NCBI GenBank assembly: GCA_963606545.1
Contig: CAVCYP010000007.1
Location: 1 to 48,614 of the forward strand
Length of the DNA stretch: 48,614 nt
From: UBA9732 sp963606545
GTDB taxonomy: Bacteria; Spirochaetota; Spirochaetia; Sphaerochaetales; Sphaerochaetaceae
Reading direction: 5' to 3'
Made by a program: the position numbers and the translations under genes. Shown here in pieces: positions 33,527-40,547 of the stretch. The first letter of the stretch is position 1. The number at the start of each line of letters is the position of its first letter. The notes under the pieces were generated by a model. That model searched no databases and had not been told where the DNA came from. It saw only the letters and a list, made by a program, of their open reading frames with translations.

Positions 33527-33916
33527 TTAGGATTTTGTATTGGTCATCTTTTTTAAGATGACCATAGTTGCATCTTTTTCTTCTTCTTGCATTGCTATTG
33601 CACATTTGGCTATGGCGAGCGCTTTTTTGTCGTTCATTATAGCCAAAGCAAGTTTTTGTTCCTGCGTGTCCTTTGGACTGTTGGAGCCTGTAAGTAACCA
33701 GTCCATGGATTTGTCTAAATAGTGGGCAATTTTAAGGATTGTCATTGTGCTTGGAAGGGTTCCTGCACTTCTTTGGTTCATCACTGTTTGATAGGTAACG
33801 TTGGCTTCTTGGCATAGGTCTTTAATTGAAACCCCTGCTTCTTGCTGGGCATTTTCAAGCCTACCCCAAAAATCCATAGCTATTTTTTTGGAAACATCTG
33901 AATCGTCCTTTTTCAT
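33527..33916 (-). CDS. XRE-family helix-turn-helix regulator
   Basis: About 129 residues from the ATG at 33916; a TTG start 18 bases upstream is possible, and neither has a ribosome site. The XRE helix-turn-helix spans about 15-75: WGRLENAQQEAGVSIKDLCQEANVTYQTVMNQRSAGTLPSTMTILKIAHYLDKSMDWLLTG. The C-terminal part is helical, with no peptidase or LexA-like cleavage site. It is divergent from the Y-family polymerase gene, and two matching 14-bp boxes lie between them, so it probably controls that gene. The last codons form a perfect 10-bp inverted repeat at 33541-33564. Confidence 0.82.
   Translation of the reverse strand: MKKDDSDVSKKIAMDFWGRLENAQQEAGVSIKDLCQEANVTYQTVMNQRSAGTLPSTMTILKIAHYLDKSMDWLLTGSNSPKDTQEQKLALAIMNDKKALAIAKCAIAMQEEEKDATMVILKKMTNTKS
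33541..33564. repeat. Perfect 10-bp inverted repeat in the 3' end of the XRE gene
   Basis: TGGTCATCTT, four T, AAGATGACCA. It lies inside the last codons of the XRE gene, between convergent genes. It has no U-tract beyond the stem on either side, so it is not a clear intrinsic terminator, but it could protect 3' ends or terminate weakly. Confidence 0.55.
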
Positions 33917-33970
33917 ATCAAAACAAATAAACAAAAATGGCTTTTTGGTGTATGGATTTGCTCTTTTTGC

Positions 33971-34015
33971 TACTTAAAACGGTAGTTGAAAAGTTAACAA
34001 ATACCAAAAACGGTA
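33971..34015. promoter_or_regulatory. Paired 14-bp operator boxes upstream of the Y-family polymerase gene
   Basis: TACTTAAAACGGTA (33971-33984) and TACCAAAAACGGTA (34002-34015) are direct copies 31 bp apart (three helical turns). Each is a partial palindrome TAC...GTA. They lie between the divergent XRE and polymerase genes and are likely XRE binding sites. Confidence 0.55.
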
Positions 34016-34038
34016 AATTATAAATCAAAAGAAAATAC

Positions 34039-34067
34039 TTGCAAAAAGTGCATACTTAACATATATT
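34039..34067 (+). promoter_or_regulatory. Promoter of the Y-family polymerase gene
   Basis: TTGCAA (34039-34044), 17 bases, TATATT (34062-34067), about 30 bases before the GTG start at 34098. I see no LexA-like box overlapping it. Confidence 0.55.
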
Positions 34068-34097
34068 AAGAGTAGAAGTCTTTCATGGGGGAATGCA

Positions 34098-35546
34098 GTG
34101 CAAAGGCAGTATGTTGCAATTGATTTAAAGTCTTTTTATGCCTCGGCAGAGTGTGCCAGACGCAATATTGATGCCCTTGATGCTAACCTAGTTGTGGCAG
34201 ATGAGTCTAGAACTGATAAAACAATTTGTCTTGCGGTTTCTCCTTCTTTAAAGGCTTATGGGATTAAAGGCCGCTGTAGACTTTTTGAAGTGAAGGCGGC
34301 AGTTAAAGCTATCAATGAGAAGAGGCTTCAGGCGGCTCCAGGAGGCAAATTCTCAGGGAAATCGGTATATGAGAGTGAGCTTAAAGCAAACCCGGCGCTG
34401 GAGTTGGACTTCCTTGTGGCCAAGCCAAATATGGCGTATTACATTGAAGTTAGCTCTAAGATTTACCAGATATATCTCAAGTATGTGGCGCCGGAGGATA
34501 TTCACGTCTACTCTATAGATGAAGTTTTTATGGACGTGACGCATTATCTTGGACTGTTCAGGATGACTGCGCATGATCTGGCTATGACTATGATTAAGGA
34601 GGTGTTGCAGCAGACTAGTATTACTGCTACGGCCGGCATTGGGCCCAACCTTTACCTTTGCAAGGTTGCAATGGATATTGTGGCCAAGAAGATCCCGGCG
34701 GATGCGGACGGGGTGCGGATTGCCCAGCTGGATGAGCTGTCCTATAGGCGTCTACTTTGGGCGCATCTTCCTATAACCGATTTTTGGCGGGTAGGTAAGG
34801 GGCTGGCGCAACGGCTTGCGTCTATTGGTTGTTTTACCATGGGGGATGTGGCTAGGTGCTCGCTGAAGCAAGAGGATTTGCTTTATAAGATATTTGGCGT
34901 GAATGCGGAGCTTTTGATAGACCATGCGTGGGGCTACGAGCCTTGCACAATGGAGGATATTAAGAGTTACAAGCCTAGAAGTGGTGGGTTTAGTGTGGGG
35001 CAGGTGCTTGCTTGTCCTTATGAGTTCTCTAGGGCTAAGTTGGTGGCAAAAGAGATGGCAGATGAGCTTGTGTTGAGTCTAGTGGAAAAGGGCCTGAAAG
35101 CGGATTCGGTTGGGCTTTTTGTGGGTTATGATCAGGATTTTCCGCCAGAATATGATGGGCCAATGGCACTGGATTATTATGGAAGACTCATGCCAAAGGG
35201 CTCGCAGGGACATGTTAAGTTTTCAAGTCCTACGGCAAGCGCTTCAGTGTTAAAGAATGCAATAGCTCAGATTTTTGACCAAGTGGTGAATAAAACTCTA
35301 GGGGTTAGGCGGCTTTATGTGAATGCAGAGTGCAAACAAAAGGCGTACAGCGAGCAATTGGATCTTTTTAGCCAGGAGCAGACACCACCAGAAGAAGAGC
35401 TTTCAGCTAAAGAAAAGAGGCAACTTGAAGCTGCAGTTGCTATAAAAAAGAGGTTTGGAAAAAATATGTTGCTTAGGGCCGCTGACTTAGAAGAAGGTGC
35501 AACAGCAAAGGCAAGAAACAGCCAGATTGGAGGTCATAATGCGTGA
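34098..35546 (+). CDS. Y-family DNA polymerase (UmuC/DinB-like)
   Basis: Error-prone translesion polymerase of 482 residues. Motif I is VAIDLKSFYASAEC and the catalytic acidic pair lies in VYSIDEVFMDVT near 140; TATAGIGPNLYLCKVAMD, a helix-hairpin-helix region near 220-245 and a little-finger domain follow. The form (DLKSFYASAEC, YSIDE, a longer chain than DinB, a YolD partner downstream) matches the mobile-element type UmuC of Firmicutes. The start is GTG with GGGGGA about five bases upstream. The stop overlaps the YolD ATG. Codons in the middle (about 34480-35000) are more GC-rich than the flanks. Control by the divergent XRE protein is likely. Confidence 0.9.
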   Translation: MQRQYVAIDLKSFYASAECARRNIDALDANLVVADESRTDKTICLAVSPSLKAYGIKGRCRLFEVKAAVKAINEKRLQAAPGGKFSGKSVYESELKANPALELDFLVAKPNMAYYIEVSSKIYQIYLKYVAPEDIHVYSIDEVFMDVTHYLGLFRMTAHDLAMTMIKEVLQQTSITATAGIGPNLYLCKVAMDIVAKKIPADADGVRIAQLDELSYRRLLWAHLPITDFWRVGKGLAQRLASIGCFTMGDVARCSLKQEDLLYKIFGVNAELLIDHAWGYEPCTMEDIKSYKPRSGGFSVGQVLACPYEFSRAKLVAKEMADELVLSLVEKGLKADSVGLFVGYDQDFPPEYDGPMALDYYGRLMPKGSQGHVKFSSPTASASVLKNAIAQIFDQVVNKTLGVRRLYVNAECKQKAYSEQLDLFSQEQTPPEEELSAKEKRQLEAAVAIKKRFGKNMLLRAADLEEGATAKARNSQIGGHNA

Positions 35547-35733
35547 GAAGGATGCTTCAAGGGTCCAAGAGGCCTATGAGGATATTATTAACCTGCCTCA
35601 TTGGGAGCCAAAGTTTCACAGTAGAATGCCAAACAGAGACCGCGCAGCTCAATTTGCTCCGTTTGCTGCTCTAACTGGCTTTTCTGCTGCAATTGAAAAT
35701 GCTGAAAAAGAACATCTGGAGAAATTTTCATAA
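35539..35733 (+). CDS. YolD-like protein
   Basis: 64 residues starting inside the polymerase stop region (ATG at 35539, GGAGG five bases upstream). The sequence PHWEPKFHSRMPNRDRAAQFAPFAALTGFSAAI matches the YolD-like family consensus, which commonly accompanies UmuC-type polymerases in Firmicutes and may act as a UmuD-like partner. It is translationally coupled to the polymerase. The Pho-box-like repeats begin immediately after its stop. Confidence 0.85.
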   Translation: MREKDASRVQEAYEDIINLPHWEPKFHSRMPNRDRAAQFAPFAALTGFSAAIENAEKEHLEKFS

Positions 35734-35734
35734 G

Positions 35735-35788
35735 TTTACATAACTTTTACAGAACATCGCTCTTGTTTTTACATGCCAATGCTATTGT
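35735..35788 (+). promoter_or_regulatory. Pho-box-like repeats and pstS promoter
   Basis: TTTACA occurs at 35735, 35746 and 35768, exactly phased by 11 and 22 bases, the spacing of PhoB/PhoP direct-repeat sites. An extended -10, TGC-TATTGT, ends at 35788 (hexamer 35783-35788), with the third repeat close to the -35 position. PhoB encoded in this operon is the natural activator. Confidence 0.65.
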
Positions 35789-35811
35789 CTTGGCGTAAAC
35801 AGGAGTTTGAT

Positions 35812-36618
35812 ATGAAAAAAGTAGTAACAATGTTTATGATTCTTGCAGTTATGGCAGTTTTGTTCGCAGGTGGAGCCAGCGAAGATGCCAAGACTGTTTC
35901 AACAGACGGTTCAACCTCAATGGAAAAGGTTATTGGTGCTTTAGGTGAAGCTTTCATGGAAAAGCATAGTGAAGTTTCCTTTACCTATAATCCAACTGGT
36001 TCAGGTTCCGGAATTAAAGCAGTCCTTGAAGGACGTTGTGATATTGGACTTTCAAGCCGTGCTCTTAAGGACTCTGAAATTGCAGAAGGCCTTGAACAGA
36101 CGGTTTTAGCATATGATGGAATTGCTATTATTGTTAATCCTAATAACCCAATAGAGGATTTAGATGTAGAGACAATCGCCAAGATATATAAGGGCGAGAT
36201 TACAAACTGGCAGGAAGTAGGCGGGCAGGACGCTCAAATAGTTCTGATTGGCCGTGAAGCAGGTAGCGGTACAAGAGATGGTTTTGAAACCATTACAAAA
36301 ACAGCAGATGCATGCCAATACCGCCAGGAACTAACCTCAACGGGTGATGTGATAACAACAGTAGCACAAAATCCATATGCAATTGGATATGCATCCCTTG
36401 CAGCTGTAAAGAATACAGTAAAGGCTTTAAAGGTGAATGGAGTTGTTCCAAGTGAAGACACAGTCAAAGATGGCAGTTATGCAATTCAGCGCCCATTCGT
36501 ACTTGTTACAAAGCAGGGCACAGCTCTTTCAAGTACTGCGCAGATGTTCTTTGACTATGCACTTTCTAGCGAGGCTTCATCAATTATATCGGTAGCCGGT
36601 GCTGTATCAGCTAACTAA
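35812..36618 (+). CDS. pstS: Phosphate ABC transporter substrate-binding protein PstS
   Basis: Periplasmic phosphate receptor, 268 residues from the ATG at 35812 (AGGAG upstream; a start at 35773 falls inside the promoter). Signal peptide MKKVVTMFMILAVMAVLFAGG. Phosphate-site motifs: STDGSTSMEKV near 28, YNPTGSGSGIKAVLEGRCDIGLSSR near 61, and IVLIGREAGSGTRDGFE near 145. There is no lipobox Cys, unlike many Gram-positive PstS proteins, so it is soluble in the periplasm. It is first of seven phosphate genes, and its stop lies within a 13-bp tandem duplication. Confidence 0.95.
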   Translation: MKKVVTMFMILAVMAVLFAGGASEDAKTVSTDGSTSMEKVIGALGEAFMEKHSEVSFTYNPTGSGSGIKAVLEGRCDIGLSSRALKDSEIAEGLEQTVLAYDGIAIIVNPNNPIEDLDVETIAKIYKGEITNWQEVGGQDAQIVLIGREAGSGTRDGFETITKTADACQYRQELTSTGDVITTVAQNPYAIGYASLAAVKNTVKALKVNGVVPSEDTVKDGSYAIQRPFVLVTKQGTALSSTAQMFFDYALSSEASSIISVAGAVSAN

Positions 36619-36635
36619 GAAAGCTAACTAAGAAA
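36610..36635 (+). repeat. 13-bp tandem duplication at the pstS stop
   Basis: Two perfect copies of GCTAACTAAGAAA (36610-36622, 36623-36635). The first contains the pstS stop TAA; the second ends one base before the pstC ATG. Confidence 0.9.
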
Positions 36636-36636
36636 T

Positions 36637-37503
36637 ATGAGTTCAAAAAAGCGAATTGAGGCCGTCATGCAGGGATTATTCTTTGCCTGCGGTCTTTTGA
36701 CTGTTGTATGTGTGCTTTTAATTACTGTTTACCTGGTTGTAAGTGGAACCCCAGCTATTGCAAAGATAGGCATTTTTAAGTTTTTGTTTGGAAAAAAGTG
36801 GGCATCTACGGCTTCTGAGCCATCGTTTGGAATTTTGCCCTTTATTTTGACCAGTATTTACGGAACCTCCGGAGCAATACTTCTAGGGGTTCCAATTGGA
36901 TTCTTTACTGCCGTTTTTATGTCAAAGTTTGCGCCAAAAGGAGTAAAAACGGTTCTAATGTCTACCATAGATCTTCTTGCTGGAATTCCTTCAGTTGTTT
37001 ACGGCTTGGTTGGTATGTTGGTCATTGTTCCAACAATAAGAAAAGTTTTCAACGTTCCGGATGGTGCAAGTTTACTTGCAGCAATAATTGTGCTTTCAAT
37101 AATGATTCTCCCCTCAATTGTTAAGGTCTCTGTCAATGCCCTTGATGCCGTTCCAAAGGAGTATGAAGATGCTTCTTTGGCTCTTGGTGCAAATAAAACA
37201 GAGACGGTTTTTAAAATATCGGTTCCGGCGGCAAAGAGCGGGATTGTGGCTTCTGTTGTCATGGGTGTTGGAAGAGCAATTGGAGAGGCTATGGCTGTAA
37301 TGATGGTTTCAGGAAACGTTGCTAATATGCCTAGTTTGTTTCAAAGTGTCAGATTTCTTACCACAGCTGTTGCAAGTGAAATGGCTTATTCTGAAGGGCT
37401 CCAGCAACAGGCTTTGTTCTCAATAGCGTTGGTGCTTTATTTATTCATTCTTATGGTAAATGCCCTTTTGAACGCAATTCTAAAAAAGGATAAGGAGCAC
37501 TGA
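36637..37503 (+). CDS. pstC: Phosphate ABC transporter permease PstC
   Basis: 288-residue inner-membrane permease with about six hydrophobic segments. Features: LFGKKWASTASEPSFGILPFILTSIYGT, LLAGIPSVVYGLVGMLVIVP, and the coupling loop DAVPKEYEDASLALGANKTETVFKISVPAAKSGI; VMGVGRAIGEAMAVMMVSGN is the PstC signature. No strong ribosome site precedes the ATG; the duplicated AAGAAA is all that is seen. It pairs with PstA. Confidence 0.95.
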   Translation: MSSKKRIEAVMQGLFFACGLLTVVCVLLITVYLVVSGTPAIAKIGIFKFLFGKKWASTASEPSFGILPFILTSIYGTSGAILLGVPIGFFTAVFMSKFAPKGVKTVLMSTIDLLAGIPSVVYGLVGMLVIVPTIRKVFNVPDGASLLAAIIVLSIMILPSIVKVSVNALDAVPKEYEDASLALGANKTETVFKISVPAAKSGIVASVVMGVGRAIGEAMAVMMVSGNVANMPSLFQSVRFLTTAVASEMAYSEGLQQQALFSIALVLYLFILMVNALLNAILKKDKEH

Positions 37504-37504
37504 A

Positions 37505-38353
37505 ATGAATAAGCAAAGAAGTTTTTACTCTGGTTTAATGAAAACTCTCATGTATGTTTCAACTGCAATTGTCTGTGCAATTGTAGTTTTCTTTGTTTTA
37601 TATGTTCTGATTGTGGGACTTCCTAATGTCAGCTGGAATTTACTTTCCACAAAACCCAGTTATCTTAGTGGTAATATTGGAATTTTACCGGACATTTTGA
37701 ACACAGTTTACATAATTATTGCAACGCTTGTAATAGTCCTTCCGCTGGGAGTTGGAGCGGCCGTTTATCTTTGTGAATATGCTACAAACAAGAAGTTAGT
37801 AAAGGTTATTGACTATGCGGCTGAAACTCTCTCTGGAGTGCCTTCGATAGTCTATGGTTTGGTTGGCATGCTGTTTTTTTGCCAATTCTTAAAACTTAAG
37901 ACATCGTTGCTGGCTGGAGCGTTGACCTTGGTAATCATGAATTTGCCTACTGTCATGAGAACAACTCAGGAAAGTTTGAAGACTGTGCCACAAAGTTATA
38001 GAGAAGGCGCCTTTGGACTTGGAGCTGGAAAGTGGAGGGTAATTAGAACTGTTGTCCTTCCTTCCTGTATAGATGGAATTGTTACAAGTTGCATTCTTTC
38101 TTGCGGAAGAGTTTTGGGAGAATCGGCAGCGCTACTGTTTACAGCAGGTTTTGCTCATTCGTTAAATGGTTTCTTTGAAGGTCTAAATAGTGCAGGTGCC
38201 ACTTTAACTGTTGCCCTTTACTTCTATGCAAAAGACCAGGGCGAGTTTGAAGTAGCTTATGCAATTGCTGCAATACTTATGATTTTGGCGTTCATAATTA
38301 ATATGTGCGCCTCACTAACGGGAAGAAAAATTAAGAAAAGTAAGGGTGAATGA
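37505..38353 (+). CDS. pstA: Phosphate ABC transporter permease PstA
   Basis: 282 residues, about six membrane segments. It shares with PstC the AETLSGVPSIVYGLVGMLFF segment and the coupling loop KTVPQSYREGAFGLGAGKWRVIRTVVLPSCIDGI; CGRVLGESAALLFTAGF is the PstA form of the signature. AAGGAG lies seven bases upstream. It starts one base after the pstC stop and ends one base before the pstB ATG. Confidence 0.95.
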   Translation: MNKQRSFYSGLMKTLMYVSTAIVCAIVVFFVLYVLIVGLPNVSWNLLSTKPSYLSGNIGILPDILNTVYIIIATLVIVLPLGVGAAVYLCEYATNKKLVKVIDYAAETLSGVPSIVYGLVGMLFFCQFLKLKTSLLAGALTLVIMNLPTVMRTTQESLKTVPQSYREGAFGLGAGKWRVIRTVVLPSCIDGIVTSCILSCGRVLGESAALLFTAGFAHSLNGFFEGLNSAGATLTVALYFYAKDQGEFEVAYAIAAILMILAFIINMCASLTGRKIKKSKGE

Positions 38354-38354
38354 T

Positions 38355-39110
38355 ATGGCAAGTATAATTCAGGTTCAGGATTTGTGTTTGTGGTATACCG
38401 CACAGCAAGCACTTTATAACGTAAATATCGATATTGAAGAAAAGAACATTACGGCTTTAATTGGGCCTTCAGGTTGCGGTAAATCTACTTTTCTGAAAAC
38501 GCTAAACAGGATGAATGATTTAATTCCAGGCGTGAAGATTACCGGCCAGGTTCAGTATGAAGGCAATGATATCTATGCAAGTTCAACTGATGTCAACGAG
38601 CTGAGACGTCAGATTGGTATGGTCTTTCAAAAGCCAAATCCGTTTCCAATGAGTATCTATGATAATATTGCTTATGGGCCAAGAACTCATGGAATTAAGA
38701 GTAGGGCAAAGTTGGATGAGATTGTCGAGACTTCTCTTAAGTCTGCAGCCATCTGGGAGGAGGTTAAGGATAGGCTTAAGAAAAATGCCTTGGGCCTTTC
38801 TGGCGGTCAGCAGCAGAGACTTTGCATTGCTAGAGCTCTTGCTGTACAGCCAAAAGTGCTTCTTATGGACGAGCCTACAAGCGCCTTGGATCCTATTTCG
38901 ACTTCTAGGATTGAAGAGCTAGCCGTGGAGCTGAAGAAGGATTACACAATTGTAATTGTCACGCATAATATGCAGCAGGCAGTTAGAATTTCAGATTACA
39001 CAGCTTTTTTCCTTTTGGGAAAGTTGGTGGAATATGGAGATACTGAAAGGATGTTTGAAAATCCTAGAGATAAGAGAACTGAAGATTATATTACGGGAAG
39101 GTTTGGTTAA
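38355..39110 (+). CDS. pstB: Phosphate ABC transporter ATP-binding protein PstB
   Basis: 251 residues from ATG 38355 (a GTG nine bases upstream is in frame, but AAGG sits better for the ATG). Walker A IGPSGCGKSTFLKTLNRMNDLIPG is diagnostic for PstB. Also present: GMVFQKPNPFPMSIYDNIAYGPR, signature LGLSGGQQQRLCIARALAV, Walker B LLMDEPTSALDPIST, switch VTHNMQQAVR, and a C-terminal GDTERMFENPRDKRTEDYITGRFG. It energises PstCA. The stop lies in the first unit of a 13-bp triplet repeat. Confidence 0.96.
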   Translation: MASIIQVQDLCLWYTAQQALYNVNIDIEEKNITALIGPSGCGKSTFLKTLNRMNDLIPGVKITGQVQYEGNDIYASSTDVNELRRQIGMVFQKPNPFPMSIYDNIAYGPRTHGIKSRAKLDEIVETSLKSAAIWEEVKDRLKKNALGLSGGQQQRLCIARALAVQPKVLLMDEPTSALDPISTSRIEELAVELKKDYTIVIVTHNMQQAVRISDYTAFFLLGKLVEYGDTERMFENPRDKRTEDYITGRFG

Positions 39111-39143
39111 TACTAGAGGTTAATACTAGAGGTTAATACTAGA
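39105..39143 (+). repeat. 13-bp tandem repeat (x3) at the pstB-phoU junction
   Basis: Three perfect copies of GGTTAATACTAGA at 39105, 39118 and 39131, then a partial GG. The first contains the pstB stop TAA. Each unit boundary makes AGAGG, and the last AGAGG (39141-39145) is the phoU ribosome site. Confidence 0.93.
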
Positions 39144-39150
39144 GGCTGAT

Positions 39151-39810
39151 ATGAGAAATAGATTTGATGAACAGTTAGATTTGCTGAATCAGGAATTGAT
39201 TCAAATGGGTGCTCTTTGCGAAGAGGTTATTGACCTTGTGACAAAGGCCTTGGTTAGAGGAAAGAGTGACTTAGCTAAAAAGGTTGCTCCTTTGGATGGC
39301 GAGATAGACCAAAAAGAAAGAACTATTGAGACAATGTGTCTTAAACTTCTACTTCATCAGCAGCCGGTTGCTAGAGACCTCAGACAAATATCGTCAGCGC
39401 TAAAGATGATTACTGATATGGAGAGAATTGGAGACCAAGCTGAGGATATTGCAGAAATCATTGGGTTTTTAGATAAAGAAAATAATCAGAATTATCAGTT
39501 TGATGAGACTACGTTGCAGCGTATGGGCGACAGTGCAAAAAAGATGGTGGTGGAGAGCGTCACAGCCTATGTGAATAAGGATTTAGCCCTGGCCAGAGCA
39601 GTAGTGAAAGAGGATGATGTTGTTGATGCTCTGTTTTTGAACGTGAAGCAGGAATTGATTGAAAGAATTGCTTTGAATAAGGCAGAAGGTGAATATATAC
39701 TTGATTTGCTGATGATTGCAAAATACCTTGAGCGTATTGGTGATCACGCCGTGAATATTGCACAATGGGTTGTGTTTTCTGTTACAGGAGAGCACGAGGC
39801 GGAGGAGTAG
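39151..39810 (+). CDS. phoU: Phosphate signalling protein PhoU
   Basis: 219 residues, two repeated three-helix PhoU domains (about 1-105 and 112-219). Metal-site motifs are recognisable: KMITDMERIGDQAEDIAE in the first half and MIAKYLERIGDHAVNIAQWVVF in the second. It damps PhoR signalling when PstSCAB is saturated. The ribosome site AGAGG is supplied by the upstream 13-bp repeat. It ends two bases before the phoB ATG. Confidence 0.95.
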   Translation: MRNRFDEQLDLLNQELIQMGALCEEVIDLVTKALVRGKSDLAKKVAPLDGEIDQKERTIETMCLKLLLHQQPVARDLRQISSALKMITDMERIGDQAEDIAEIIGFLDKENNQNYQFDETTLQRMGDSAKKMVVESVTAYVNKDLALARAVVKEDDVVDALFLNVKQELIERIALNKAEGEYILDLLMIAKYLERIGDHAVNIAQWVVFSVTGEHEAEE

Positions 39811-39812
39811 AC

Positions 39813-40547
39813 ATGATTTGGTGCGTTGAAGATGATGCAAGCATAAGAGATATTGAAGTGTACGCACTGGAGTCTACGGGCTTTAAGGCTATTGGCTTTG
39901 AAGATGGTCAAGTCTTTTGGGATGAACTTAAAAAGTGCGAAACTGACGACAAAACCAAGCCAGAACTGATTGTACTAGACATTATGTTGCCGAGTTTGGA
40001 TGGGATTGAGCTTCTAAAACGAATCAAAGCGTCAACCGCATTTGCAGATATTCCTATTGTTATGGCTACGGCTAAAGGCACGGAGTATGACAGAATCAAG
40101 GGTTTGGATTTAGGTGCGGATTACTATCTTGCAAAGCCGTTTGGTGTCATGGAACTGGTGTCTTGTGTAAAGGCTGTTCTAAGACGATGCAAGAGCCAAA
40201 GTCCATCAAAGGTTATGAAATTTGGAAATTTGGTTATTAATATTGATGAGCGCATCGTGAAGAATAATGGCACTGAAATTGCCCTAACTTACAAAGAATT
40301 TGAACTTTTTAAGCTCTTCTTGGCCAATCCCGGAATGATATTTTCCCGTGACAAGCTCTTTAATGAAATTTGGGGCTTTGAATTTTACGGGGAGTCCAGA
40401 ACGGTTGATATGCACATTAGAACACTTAGACAAAAGCTTGGTGACTATGGCAATATCATCAGAACTGTAAGAAATGTTGGCTACGGACTGGATTCTGATT
40501 TTGTGAATCAACTGAATCAGCACAATCAGGATGTAAAAAATGACTAA
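39813..40547 (+). CDS. phoB: PhoB-like response regulator (OmpR family)
   Basis: 244 residues from the ATG at 39813, with GGAGGAG upstream. The receiver domain (1-122) has acidic pocket EDD at 6-8, phosphoacceptor Asp56 in LIVLDIMLPSLDG, Thr in MATAKG and Lys in YLAKPFG. The winged-helix effector (about 135-235) contains LTYKEFELFKLFLANPGMIFSRDKLFNEIWG and SRTVDMHIRTLRQKLG. It should bind the TTTACA repeats upstream of pstS. The gene overlaps phoR by eight bases. Confidence 0.93.
   Translation: MIWCVEDDASIRDIEVYALESTGFKAIGFEDGQVFWDELKKCETDDKTKPELIVLDIMLPSLDGIELLKRIKASTAFADIPIVMATAKGTEYDRIKGLDLGADYYLAKPFGVMELVSCVKAVLRRCKSQSPSKVMKFGNLVINIDERIVKNNGTEIALTYKEFELFKLFLANPGMIFSRDKLFNEIWGFEFYGESRTVDMHIRTLRQKLGDYGNIIRTVRNVGYGLDSDFVNQLNQHNQDVKND

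Noticed and set aside
33541..33564. Strong intrinsic terminator at the XRE/metallopeptidase junction
   Set aside because: The stem is perfect, but neither side has a following U-tract; kept only as an inverted repeat.
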